DNA of 64,000 bases from Verrucomicrobiia bacterium DG1235 (GTDB taxonomy: Bacteria > Verrucomicrobiota > Verrucomicrobiia > Opitutales > Opitutaceae): positions 3,857,820-3,921,819 of the forward strand of contig DS990592.1 in the NCBI GenBank assembly GCA_000155695.1. Reading direction: 5' to 3'. Made by a program: the position numbers and the translations under genes. The notes beneath the pieces are model-generated. The model did no database searches, was not told the origin of the DNA, and saw nothing but the letters and a program-made list of their open reading frames with translations. Below, one piece after another: positions 1-7,452 of this stretch; within the stretch, counting starts at the first letter, position 1, and each line of letters starts with the position of its first letter.

Positions 1-775
1 TGTACTGCTGTCGTGTCGGCTGCGGCGTCGGCGATTTCCGGTCCATGCTCTGTCGAGAGGTAGGTGATGTGGCCATCATGCGGGCGATGGCGAGGCCTAC
101 GTTCGGGCCGGCGTTTGGCTCGTAGTTTCCCTCGCGCCATTCTGGATCCTGCATGATTGCTTGCCGGCCGACCTCGTCGAAGGCGATCGCCTGTGAGTTT
201 TGCCTCCAGGTGGTGGCCATGGGCAGGATGCGGTCTACAAAGTCTGGATACTCGATGGCCCACTGGAGCACTTGCATGCCGCCCATGGAGCCGCCCACGA
301 TGGCTTGCAGCCGTTGGATGCCGAGTCCGTCTAGGAGCAGTTTCTGGCTCTTTACCATGTCACGAATGGTGACGAAGGGAAAGGTGAGGTTGTAGGGGGC
401 TCCGGTTTCTGGGTTGATTGAGGTCGGGCCGGTGGAGCCTTGGCAACCGCCGATGCAGTTGGAGCAGATGACGAAGTAGCGCTTGGTATCGATGGGCTTG
501 CCGGGGCCGATCATGTTGTTCCACCAGCCAGGTTTGCGGTCTTTGAGGCTGTGGATTCCGGCGCAGTGGTAGTCGCCGGTCAGGGCGTGGGCGATGAGGA
601 TGACGTTGGTCTTTTCCGGATTGAGCCGACCGTAGGTTTCGTAGCGCAGGGTGAATTCGGGAACGGACTGTCCGCTTTCGAATTCGAAGCGGTTGGGATA
701 GTGGAAGTCGAGCGGCTCGACGAGTCCTACCTCGCCGGCTTCGTCCAGCCGTTGATCCTCTTCGCTTGCGTTCAT
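1..775 (-). CDS. metX: Homoserine O-acetyltransferase MetX (3' end outside window; last 70 bases frame-damaged)
   Basis: Alpha/beta-hydrolase of methionine biosynthesis that acetylates homoserine with acetyl-CoA. The ATG is at 775. The reading frame gives the nucleophile elbow GGSMGG with catalytic Ser163, preceded by family blocks such as IAHALTGDYH (residues 61-70) and CSNCIGGCQGSTGP (104-117). The conserved VGLAIARMMA ends at residue 235, and from base 70 down to 1 the frame no longer gives family-like sequence. The expected HITYLS appears in another frame, then SMDRK returns in the first frame. This points to several single-base indels, most simply sequence or assembly error near a contig end; a true pseudogene is the alternative. 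The catalytic Asp/His lie outside the window. Family assignment is very secure. Confidence 0.93.
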   Translation of the reverse strand, partial: MNASEEDQRLDEAGEVGLVEPLDFHYPNRFEFESGQSVPEFTLRYETYGRLNPEKTNVILIAHALTGDYHCAGIHSLKDRKPGWWNNMIGPGKPIDTKRYFVICSNCIGGCQGSTGPTSINPETGAPYNLTFPFVTIRDMVKSQKLLLDGLGIQRLQAIVGGSMGGMQVLQWAIEYPDFVDRILPMATTWRQNSQAIAFDEVGRQAIMQDPEWREGNYEPNAGPNVGLAIARMMATSPTSRQSMDRKSPTPQPTRQQY

Positions 776-972
776 GCTGAGAGTTTTCGCGAGCGGGCGG
801 GCGGGTGTCGAGCGCGAAGAGGGGGCAGAAGTGGCGTTTCTCCTTGTGTGAGAGGTCTTTTTACGTTGCTCGGGAGGGGTTAAGGGGAAGATTCTGAATC
901 CGTATTTGCTACCCTCGCGAACCCACTATCGAGGTCGGGCGAGCATCGTCTCGTCCGCCGCTGTGTGAACCC

Positions 973-1536
973 ATGAAAATTGCCATAATTCTAACGTGTT
1001 TTCTTTCGCTCGTTTGCTTCGGTTTTGCGAAGCCGAAGAAAGACGCGCCTTATATTCCACTCTATCCGTCGGAGCCGCTCCATATTCAGGTCATTGACAA
1101 CCTCACCATGAGCGACGTCGGTCGAAATGATCGATTTCGCCGTATCAAGAACACGCTTGAGGAAGTGTTGGAGGAGATCGACTTCCCACTTGATTATCGG
1201 ATTGCTCGGATGACAGCTCGCAAGACCCCCGCTGATGAGCCTCGACTCGACATTTACATTATGAAGTGGGGCGACAATGGGATGAGCCAGATCGAAGTGC
1301 GGTTCAGCGCCACCATCCGTAGAGACTATGACCGCAACAAGTTGGGTGTCTTCTACAAGCGAGGAGGCTTCGCGTTTGGGAGTTCGGAGCAGATGATTCG
1401 GGGCTACAATGACGTGCTGCGCCAGGCTCTGGTGGAAGTGGCTTCCGAGCTAAACGAGCGACTGGGAGCTGGCATTTTGGAGGAAGCCGAGGGCGACGAG
1501 CAGGCTGAGGAAGATGACGTCTCAGAGAGCGAGTAA
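973..1536 (+). CDS. Secreted protein of unknown function, acidic tail
   Basis: 187 residues. Residues 1-19 form a clear Sec signal peptide (KIAIILTCFLSLVCFGFA), so the product is exported. The body is mixed alpha/beta with a segment reading like a strand-rich domain (LDIYIMKWGDNGMSQIEVRF), and the last ~18 residues are nearly all Asp/Glu/Ser. I do not recognise the family; the size and shape resemble small periplasmic proteins, but no function should be assigned. The gene overlaps the following ECF sigma factor start by 23 bases if that gene begins at 1514, so the two are likely co-transcribed and this protein may be linked to the envelope signal handled by the sigma/anti-sigma pair (inference). 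Confidence 0.75.
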   Translation: MKIAIILTCFLSLVCFGFAKPKKDAPYIPLYPSEPLHIQVIDNLTMSDVGRNDRFRRIKNTLEEVLEEIDFPLDYRIARMTARKTPADEPRLDIYIMKWGDNGMSQIEVRFSATIRRDYDRNKLGVFYKRGGFAFGSSEQMIRGYNDVLRQALVEVASELNERLGAGILEEAEGDEQAEEDDVSESE

Positions 1537-2143
1537 GGAGCAAGCAAATCCCATAGAGGGAGTAGCGCCAAGCACCATGGATGACGCGAGTTTCGAAGCA
1601 GAATTGATACGTCGAATTGCCAAAGGCGAGCGTTCGGCTTTCGACCAATTGTATGCTCGCTACTCTCGCCCTTTGTTCTCTTACATCAACAAATTCCTAC
1701 GTGACCACGGACTTGCGGAAGAGGTGTTGCAGGACGCTTTCGTTAAGATTTGGCGCTCCGCATCTCGTTACGATCGCAGGCTTTCCCGTCCCTTTAGCTG
1801 GTGCGTTCTCATAACGAAGCGGCTCTGCATTGATCGCATTCGCGCCATGAAGCCTGTGACGGTCACTGATGATCCGATGGCTCTGAAGCCCGTGAGCGAA
1901 CGTAATCAATCAGAGCGCGACCCATCCGAGCGGGTAGAGGTGAAGGACGAGCTCAGCATCTTGAGCGAGATGGTGGAGCGCTTGCCAGATTCGCAGCGCC
2001 TAACGCTGGAACTCGCTATGACCAAGGGGCTCACGCAGCAGGAAATTTCAGATCAACTCAACATGCCGCTCGGCACGGTGAAAACCGCGATGCGCCGTGG
2101 CATGCAACGACTCAAAACCATGATGGCTACTAGCTATGAATAA
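1514..2143 (+). CDS. ECF-type RNA polymerase sigma factor
   Basis: 209 residues. Sigma region 2 spans about 42-112 (FDQLYARYSRPLFSYINK, then EEVLQDAFVKIWRSA) and region 4 about 150-202, with a helix-turn-helix (GLTQQEISDQLNMPLGTVKT). The linker 115-145 is polar and charged. Start is uncertain: the ATG at 1514 overlaps the upstream gene and has GAGGAAG just before it, while an internal ATG at 1577 (MDDASFEAEL) gives a product of more typical ECF length. It overlaps the anti-sigma gene by 8 bases (ATGAATAA), the classic translationally coupled sigma/anti-sigma layout. It should direct core polymerase to an envelope- or stress-response regulon. Family call is secure, regulon unknown. Confidence 0.93.
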   Translation: MTSQRASKEQANPIEGVAPSTMDDASFEAELIRRIAKGERSAFDQLYARYSRPLFSYINKFLRDHGLAEEVLQDAFVKIWRSASRYDRRLSRPFSWCVLITKRLCIDRIRAMKPVTVTDDPMALKPVSERNQSERDPSERVEVKDELSILSEMVERLPDSQRLTLELAMTKGLTQQEISDQLNMPLGTVKTAMRRGMQRLKTMMATSYE

Positions 2144-2984
2144 AGAACTCATAGAAGAGAAAGCTCAGCTCTATGCTCTGGGCACCCTTCCCGACGAGGA
2201 AGTGGAAGACTTTGAAGCGCAGATCCGTTCGGATCGCGAAACCCAGGGGCTCGTGCACGAGTACCAGCGCCTTGCCGAGCTTGACGCGTCCAGTGGGGAG
2301 GCGGAGCCGCCCTTTCACGCTTTCGCCCATATCATGGAGGAGATTGATGGAGGAGTAGCGGGACAGGGCGCGACTGCCCCAACTGGTTCAGGCAACAAGC
2401 TTGTCTCGTTCGTGACCTGGGGAGGCTGGGCTGTGGCTGCCTGCGCGGTTGCGGTCTTGGGGCTTGGCCTATTTGACGAGGGTGGAGGCGAGAGCGCCGA
2501 GTCGGATATCGTGCTCAACAATCTTGGCAATCCGCGTTTGGTGGCGGTGCAGACTCCGTCGGAAGAATTCGACGTGGAGGATCGCATGCTTGAGCTGGCA
2601 GGGCTGGCTGAGGCCTATTGGTTCTCGCGCGAGGGTATTCCCGAGGATCAGCTTCTAGAATCAGAGGATACTCAAGTGGCGGATCTTTCCGGAGGTTTCA
2701 CGATTTACGATCGCCGCTACAATATCGGATTTATCGCTGTAGAGAACATGCCGCGGGAAGCTCCCAACAAGAGCTACCATGTCTGGGCCAAAACGAGCGA
2801 GACTGCCAAGCCCGTCCGAGCCGGCACTTTGCCGATAGGCGAGGAGTCGCGTGGGCTTTTCTTCTTCGATCTCACGAGTCTGCCGCAAGACGCTTCGAAG
2901 GACTCGCTCAGCTTTTTCGTTACGGAGGAGGACAGCGAGACGCCGCTCAGTCCGAGCGAGGTCGTGGTCTTGAGCGACGTGTAG
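2136..2984 (+). CDS. Membrane anti-sigma factor, RskA-like
   Basis: 282 residues. The N-terminal ~70 residues are a cytoplasmic helical domain (EEKAQLYALGTLPDEEVEDF) of the type found in RskA-like anti-sigma factors; no HxxxCxxC zinc motif is visible, so it is not a ZAS-type domain. One transmembrane segment lies at about 91-113. The remainder is an extracytoplasmic domain resembling the RskA C-terminal domain, with a core such as NKSYHVWAKTSE and the ending PLSPSEVVVLS. It should bind and silence the sigma factor encoded immediately upstream and release it on an envelope signal, probably by regulated proteolysis (family knowledge). Two hairpins follow the stop codon. Confidence 0.88.
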   Translation: MNKELIEEKAQLYALGTLPDEEVEDFEAQIRSDRETQGLVHEYQRLAELDASSGEAEPPFHAFAHIMEEIDGGVAGQGATAPTGSGNKLVSFVTWGGWAVAACAVAVLGLGLFDEGGGESAESDIVLNNLGNPRLVAVQTPSEEFDVEDRMLELAGLAEAYWFSREGIPEDQLLESEDTQVADLSGGFTIYDRRYNIGFIAVENMPREAPNKSYHVWAKTSETAKPVRAGTLPIGEESRGLFFFDLTSLPQDASKDSLSFFVTEEDSETPLSPSEVVVLSDV

Positions 2985-2987
2985 ACG

Positions 2988-3010
2988 AGGGATCGCGGAG
3001 CGATCCCTTT
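2988..3010 (+). other. Hairpin after the anti-sigma gene
   Basis: Perfect 8-bp stem AGGGATCG / CGATCCCT around a 5-base loop, directly behind the anti-sigma stop codon and followed by only three T residues. It may be a weak terminator or an mRNA 3'-end stabiliser upstream of the stronger terminator at 3035. Confidence 0.5.
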
Positions 3011-3034
3011 ACAGGCTTGTTACATTTTAGCGTT

Positions 3035-3058
3035 GCCGCCTTAGGGGCGGCTTTTTTT
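3035..3058 (+). terminator. Rho-independent terminator of the sigma/anti-sigma operon
   Basis: GCCGCC / GGCGGC stem with a 5-base loop followed by seven T residues. It separates the sigma/anti-sigma operon from amtB, which starts 48 bases further on. Confidence 0.85.
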
Positions 3059-3106
3059 GCTGTAGGCTTTTCTGACTGTCTAACCTGTCCCTCAGATCCC
3101 CGGAAA

Positions 3107-4402
3107 ATGAAACGCTTATTTCGCCTCCTCCCCGCTTCCCTACTTCTAATGCTTCCTAGCCTCGCTCATGCCGAGGATGGAACTCCGACTCTCGACTCAG
3201 GCGATACCGCCTGGATGATCGTGGCCACGGCTTTGGTCCTGTTTATGACCCTGCCGGGTCTCGCCTTGTTTTACGGCGGCTTGGTGCGCGCCAAGAACGT
3301 GCTGTCGATTCTGATGCAGTGTTTCGCGATTTGCGCGATCATGTCGCTGCTCTGGGTGATCTTCGGCTATAGCTTGGCGGTGAGCGGAACGAATGCCTTC
3401 ATTGGCAATTTCGACTTCGCGTTCCTCAATCATCTCACGGTGGATTCGCTTTCCGGAACGATTCCCGAGTCGGTTTTCGTCACCTTTCAGATGACTTTCG
3501 CGATCATCACGCCAGCCCTTATCATTGGAGCTTTCGCGGAGCGCATCAAATTTTCCGCGGTGGTGATTTTTTCAATCTTCTGGTTTGTCCTCTCCTATAT
3601 TCCGGTCTGGCACATGGCCTGGTCCGAGCACGGCTTCTTTCATAATTGGGGCGTAATGGATTTCGCGGGTGGCACGGTGGTGCACATCAACGCGGCCATG
3701 GCGGGCCTCGTCGGCTGTCTTATGGTCGGCAAGCGCAAGGGCGCTTTCGAAGAGCCGATCAAGCCGCACAATCTTCCTCTTACCGTGGTCGGCGCCTCTA
3801 TGCTTTGGGTCGGCTGGTTCGGATTCAATGCGGGTAGCGCGGTCGCAGCCGATGGCACCGCTGGAATGGCGATGCTCGTGACGCAGATCGCGTGCGCGAC
3901 CTGCGCCGTGACTTGGATGCTCATCGAGTGGTTTGTGCATGGCAAGGCATCGGTGCTCGGCGTCGCTACTGGAGCGGTGGCTGGATTGGTCGCCATCACG
4001 CCTGCTTCTGGAAACGCTGGCCCGATGGGAGCAATCTTGATCGGCGCGGTCTCTGCGATTTGCTGTTACTTGGTGGCGGTTAAGCTGAAGTTCTTCCTCA
4101 AGATTGACGATTCGCTCGACGTATTTGGCGTGCATGGAATTGGCGGCATCGTTGGGGCGGTCCTTACTGGGGTCGTCGCTTCCGAGGCGTTTGGCGGTAC
4201 GGGATATAGCGAAGGCGTGACGATGGGAACTCAGGTTTGGGGCCAGATCGTGAGCGTGTTGATCACGATAGCTTGGAGTGGTGTCGTTTCGCTGATCCTA
4301 TTCCTCATCCTCGATAAGACGATGGGACTGCGCGTGGAATCCGACGACGAGCTTCGTGGTCTGGATTTGAGCAACCACGACGAGCAAGGTTACGAAATTT
4401 AG
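3107..4402 (+). CDS. amtB: Ammonium transporter AmtB/Amt family
   Basis: 431 residues. An N-terminal signal peptide (MKRLFRLLPASLLLMLPSLA) is followed by 11 predicted membrane helices, the usual Amt architecture. Family landmarks visible are FYGGLVRAKNVLS (residues 56-68), VMDFAGGTVVHINA with pore His193 and Asp185, and DVFGVHGIGGIVG with pore His343; the twin-histidine pair conducts ammonium/ammonia. The start was set at 3107 because it gives the signal peptide; the frame is open back to 2618, but that extension overlaps the anti-sigma gene and the terminator. No glnK gene is adjacent, which is unusual for amtB but not unique. Flanked by terminators on both sides, so likely a single-gene unit. 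Confidence 0.97.
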   Translation: MKRLFRLLPASLLLMLPSLAHAEDGTPTLDSGDTAWMIVATALVLFMTLPGLALFYGGLVRAKNVLSILMQCFAICAIMSLLWVIFGYSLAVSGTNAFIGNFDFAFLNHLTVDSLSGTIPESVFVTFQMTFAIITPALIIGAFAERIKFSAVVIFSIFWFVLSYIPVWHMAWSEHGFFHNWGVMDFAGGTVVHINAAMAGLVGCLMVGKRKGAFEEPIKPHNLPLTVVGASMLWVGWFGFNAGSAVAADGTAGMAMLVTQIACATCAVTWMLIEWFVHGKASVLGVATGAVAGLVAITPASGNAGPMGAILIGAVSAICCYLVAVKLKFFLKIDDSLDVFGVHGIGGIVGAVLTGVVASEAFGGTGYSEGVTMGTQVWGQIVSVLITIAWSGVVSLILFLILDKTMGLRVESDDELRGLDLSNHDEQGYEI

Positions 4403-4424
4403 TCGTTGGCCGAATTTTACTTTC

Positions 4425-4457
4425 AGCCCGGACGCGGATGACGCGTCCGGGCTTTTT
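4425..4457 (+). terminator. Rho-independent terminator of amtB
   Basis: 12-bp perfect stem AGCCCGGACGCG / CGCGTCCGGGCT, loop GATGA, followed by a run of five T residues, 22 bases after the amtB stop codon. A strong intrinsic terminator. Confidence 0.93.
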
Positions 4458-4511
4458 CGTGTATTGAGCGAGCTTGAAAAGCGCGAGCAGGCGCGTAAGG
4501 TGCGTTTCCTT

Positions 4512-5423
4512 ATGAAATTTCGCTGCACGCTTTGTATCCAACTCGCCCTGACAACCTTTTTGTTTAGCGGGTGTTCCGTTAAGAAGCTCGCGATGAATCA
4601 GTTGGGCGACGCCCTTTCGGGCGGAGGGGACGTTTTTTCGTCGGACGACGATCCGGAATTGGTGGGCGATGCGCTGCCGTTCAGCCTGAAGCTGATGGAA
4701 AGCGTTTTGTCTGAGACTCCGGAACACGAGGGTTTGCTGACCTCGCTTGCCAGCGGGTTTACGCAGTACGCTTATGGTTGGGTGCAGCTCGATGCGGATG
4801 AAATCGAGGATGACGACTATGATCGCTCGGTCGAACTTCGGGAGCGGGCGATCAAGCTCTACAAGAGAGCCAACCGCTATGGGATGCGCGGGCTAGAAGC
4901 TAAGTATCCGGGTTTTGGAGACGAATTTAGGTCGAATGAGAATGCGGCTTTGCAGCGGCTTAAGGCGGAGGATGTTGAGTTGCTCTACTGGACGGCTCTC
5001 GCATGGGGAGGGGCGATATCGCTTTCTTTGGATGATATGGATCTGGTTGGCGACCTCGCCTACGTGGAAGCGATGATGCTGCGCGCGCTCGAGCTCGATC
5101 CCGATTGGGAGATGGGGTCGATCCAGAGTTTTTTCATTACCTACGAGATGAGTCGGATGAATGGGGAGGGCGATCCAGTCGAGAATGCGACGCGCTTCTA
5201 CCGTCGCGCCTTGGACTTGTCCAAAGGTAAGCTCGCTTCGATTTACGTTTCTTACGCGGAATCCGTGGCAGTTGATCAACAAGACAAGGAGCTTTTCCTG
5301 GCGACGCTGAACAAGGCGATTGAAATTGATGTGGATGAGAATCCCTCGCTTCGGCTTAATAATCTGCTTTATCAGCGTCGGGCCAAGTGGTTGCTGACGC
5401 GGCTGGATTGGCTTTTCTTGTAG
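4512..5423 (+). CDS. TRAP-transporter TatT-like lipoprotein
   Basis: 303 residues. A lipoprotein signal ends in LFSGC (lipidated Cys21). The rest is all-helical with TPR-like segments, including the pairs ELRERAIKLYKRANRYGM and AMMLRALELDPDWEMGSIQS. This matches the TatT component of TRAP-associated systems known from Treponema, a lipoprotein that binds the substrate-binding subunit. The assignment is strengthened by the gene immediately downstream, a DctP-type binding protein. I chose the ATG at 4512 over the in-frame ATG at 4464 because only the former places the lipoprotein signal at the N-terminus. No DctQ/DctM membrane subunits are adjacent. TatT identity is likely, but a generic helical-repeat lipoprotein cannot be excluded. 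Confidence 0.8.
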   Translation: MKFRCTLCIQLALTTFLFSGCSVKKLAMNQLGDALSGGGDVFSSDDDPELVGDALPFSLKLMESVLSETPEHEGLLTSLASGFTQYAYGWVQLDADEIEDDDYDRSVELRERAIKLYKRANRYGMRGLEAKYPGFGDEFRSNENAALQRLKAEDVELLYWTALAWGGAISLSLDDMDLVGDLAYVEAMMLRALELDPDWEMGSIQSFFITYEMSRMNGEGDPVENATRFYRRALDLSKGKLASIYVSYAESVAVDQQDKELFLATLNKAIEIDVDENPSLRLNNLLYQRRAKWLLTRLDWLFL

Positions 5424-5553
5424 GGGCGTATCTGGGATTGCTGAGGTAAATTGGCTCGGAATGAAACGATTCCGCAAAGCTCCTGTATAAAACATTGAAG
5501 CTAAGGGCGGCTTTGTCCGTCTTACCGGAGAACGAGTACTCAAACCCTCTCGT

Positions 5554-6585
5554 ATGATTATGCTATTTTCTAAAATTTCACGAATTCTCACGCTTGGCTT
5601 GCTGGCTGCCGCCACTTTTTCGATGACACCCGACGCCGAGGCGCGTCGCCAAATGATACGGATCACGACGCTTGCTCCGAAGGATTCTTCCTTTGACAAG
5701 TCGCTTCGCAAGATGGGGCAGGAGTGGAAGGATACCACAGGCGGCCAGGTGAACTTGGTCGTCTTTTCTGGCGGCGTGCAGGGCGGTGAAACGGCTATGA
5801 TCGATCGCATGCGCGTTAATCAGACGCAGGCCGCGCTGATATCGGGCGTCGGTTTGTCGGAGATTGATCCGGGCGTGGCGGGCTTGCAGCAGATACCGAT
5901 GATGTTTCACACGTATGAAGAACTCGAATACGTGATGGAGAAGCTGGGGCCGAAGCTCGAGGAGAGGATTCGCGAGAAGGGATTTGTCGTTCTTAGCTGG
6001 GTAGATTCCGGTTGGGTGAAGATTTTCAGCAAGCAGCTTCTTGAGACTCCTGACGACATGAAGAAGGGGAAGCTCTACACGTGGGCGGGAGACAACAAGC
6101 AAACCGACCTTCTCAAGAATATGGGATTCCGTCCCGTGCCGATCGATGCGACGGAGGTGACGTCCAGCTTGCAGACCGGATTGGTAGATATCGTTCCGCT
6201 GCCGCCTTTTTTCGCTCTAGCGACGCAGAGCTATCGTCCCGCGCCCAACATGCTTGATATTCGCTACACGCCGATTGTGGGAGCGATTGTGATTTCAGAA
6301 AAGGCTTGGGAGCGCATTTCTGAAGAGGATCAGGCCGCGATGATGGAGAGTGCTCGTCGTCATGGCAGAGAGATGACCTTAGCCGGCCGCGCAGAGAACG
6401 AGGAAGCGATTCAGGTGATGAAGGATAAGTGGGGGCTGCAGGTGCGCGAGTCAGACGAAGGGGTGACGAAGGCATGGGAAGCGGCCTCTGAGGAAGCGTA
6501 TTCGTTGATTCGCGACAACACGGTACCGGCGGATATATTCGATGAAGTGGTTCGTCTCCTCGAAGAATACCGAGCGAATAACTGA
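5554..6585 (+). CDS. TRAP transporter substrate-binding protein, DctP family
   Basis: 343 residues. Signal peptide cleaved around AEA|RR (residue 30). The mature protein opens with IRITTLAPKDSSFDKSLRKM and contains the DctP-style GGEVQGGE-like block (here GGVQGGETAMIDRMR) and LDIRYTPIVGAIVIS. These proteins bind organic acids or related ligands in the periplasm and hand them to the DctQM membrane pair. It follows a TatT-like gene with a 130-base gap and is closed by a terminator; the QM subunits must be elsewhere or absent. Ligand cannot be told from sequence; the usual carboxylate-binding Arg is not placed with confidence here. Confidence 0.92.
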   Translation: MIMLFSKISRILTLGLLAAATFSMTPDAEARRQMIRITTLAPKDSSFDKSLRKMGQEWKDTTGGQVNLVVFSGGVQGGETAMIDRMRVNQTQAALISGVGLSEIDPGVAGLQQIPMMFHTYEELEYVMEKLGPKLEERIREKGFVVLSWVDSGWVKIFSKQLLETPDDMKKGKLYTWAGDNKQTDLLKNMGFRPVPIDATEVTSSLQTGLVDIVPLPPFFALATQSYRPAPNMLDIRYTPIVGAIVISEKAWERISEEDQAAMMESARRHGREMTLAGRAENEEAIQVMKDKWGLQVRESDEGVTKAWEAASEEAYSLIRDNTVPADIFDEVVRLLEEYRANN

Positions 6586-6610
6586 TCGCTCTTTCAATTT
6601 GAAAATGAAA

Positions 6611-6638
6611 AGGCCGTCCAAGCGAGGACGGCCTTTTT
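6611..6638. terminator. Bidirectional terminator between dctP-like gene and yebC
   Basis: 9-bp perfect stem AGGCCGTCC / GGACGGCCT with loop AAGCGA. T-run on the plus side (6634-6638) and an A-rich tract before the stem (6605-6611), so it can stop both the plus-strand TRAP genes and the minus-strand yebC gene. Confidence 0.9.
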
Positions 6639-6660
6639 ACTTTTAAAGTTCTGAGTGCGC

Positions 6661-7407
6661 TTACTCTTCCTCGAGGAATTCGTCGGGAATGTCGGCGTTG
6701 TGGAAGACGTTTTGCACGTCGTCGAGATCGTCGAGGGCGTCGATGAGGTTCATGACTTGCTTGGCGTCCGCGGCGTTTGTGATTGGGGTCAAGGTCTCTG
6801 GCAAGTAGGCCAGTTCTGAGCTGTCGACCTCGATACTGGCTTCCGAGAGGGCTTGGCTGACGGAATCGTATTCGGAGATCGGGGCGAGCACTTCGAAGCC
6901 TTCGTCTTCGGACTTGATGTCCTCGGCTCCTGCTTCGAGGGCTACGTCCATGAGCTTTTCTTCGTCGGTCTGATCTTTGGAGATGAGGAATTGTCCGCAG
7001 CGATTGAACATGAAGGCGACCGCGTTGGCTCCGGCCAGGTTTCCGCCTCGCTTGGTGAAGGTGGAGCGGATTTCCGAGGCGGCGCGGTTTTTGTTGTCGG
7101 TGGTGACTTCCACGACGACGGCCACTCCGTGCGGCGCGTAGCCTTCGTAGACGAACTCTTCGTAGACCACGCCGGGGAGCTCGCCCGTGCCCTTTTTGAT
7201 GGCACGTTCGATATTGTCCGACGGCATGTTCTCCGCCCGCGCCTTGAGGAGGACGGTGCGGAGCTTGGGGTTCATGTCGGCATCGCCGCCGCCGTTTTTA
7301 GCGGCGAGGGTGATGTCCTTGGAGATGCGGCTGAAGATCTTGCCGCGCTTGGCGTCGGCCGCGCCTTTTTTGTGTTTGATGGTAGACCATTTACTATGTC
7401 CGGACAT
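6661..7407 (-). CDS. yebC: YebC/TACO1 family protein
   Basis: 248 residues, the normal family length. Starts with the invariant MSGHSKWSTIKHKKGAAD and continues with KLRTVLLKARAENMPSDNIE and YAPHGVAVVVEVTTDNKNR, all diagnostic. Older annotation calls it a DNA-binding transcriptional regulator; later work on YebC/TACO1 proteins ties them to translation of difficult sequences such as proline stretches. Acidic C-terminus (DEFLEEE). It lies 45 bases downstream of yidC on the same strand and so is probably read through from the rpmH-rnpA-yidC unit. Confidence 0.98.
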   Translation of the reverse strand: MSGHSKWSTIKHKKGAADAKRGKIFSRISKDITLAAKNGGGDADMNPKLRTVLLKARAENMPSDNIERAIKKGTGELPGVVYEEFVYEGYAPHGVAVVVEVTTDNKNRAASEIRSTFTKRGGNLAGANAVAFMFNRCGQFLISKDQTDEEKLMDVALEAGAEDIKSEDEGFEVLAPISEYDSVSQALSEASIEVDSSELAYLPETLTPITNAADAKQVMNLIDALDDLDDVQNVFHNADIPDEFLEEE

Positions 7408-7452
7408 GGCGAGTAGTCGTTTTGAATTCTGAGGTTTCGGAAGTGGGGGAAA

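Noticed and set aside
153-883. Plus-strand open frames over the metX region
   Set aside because: They lie opposite metX, whose minus-strand frame gives clear family motifs; the plus-strand translations resemble nothing.
776-972. SAM riboswitch upstream of metX
   Set aside because: No SAM-I or SAM-II core sequence was found on the minus strand.
2618-3106. Upstream in-frame extension of amtB
   Set aside because: Runs through the anti-sigma gene and a terminator; the signal peptide begins at 3107.
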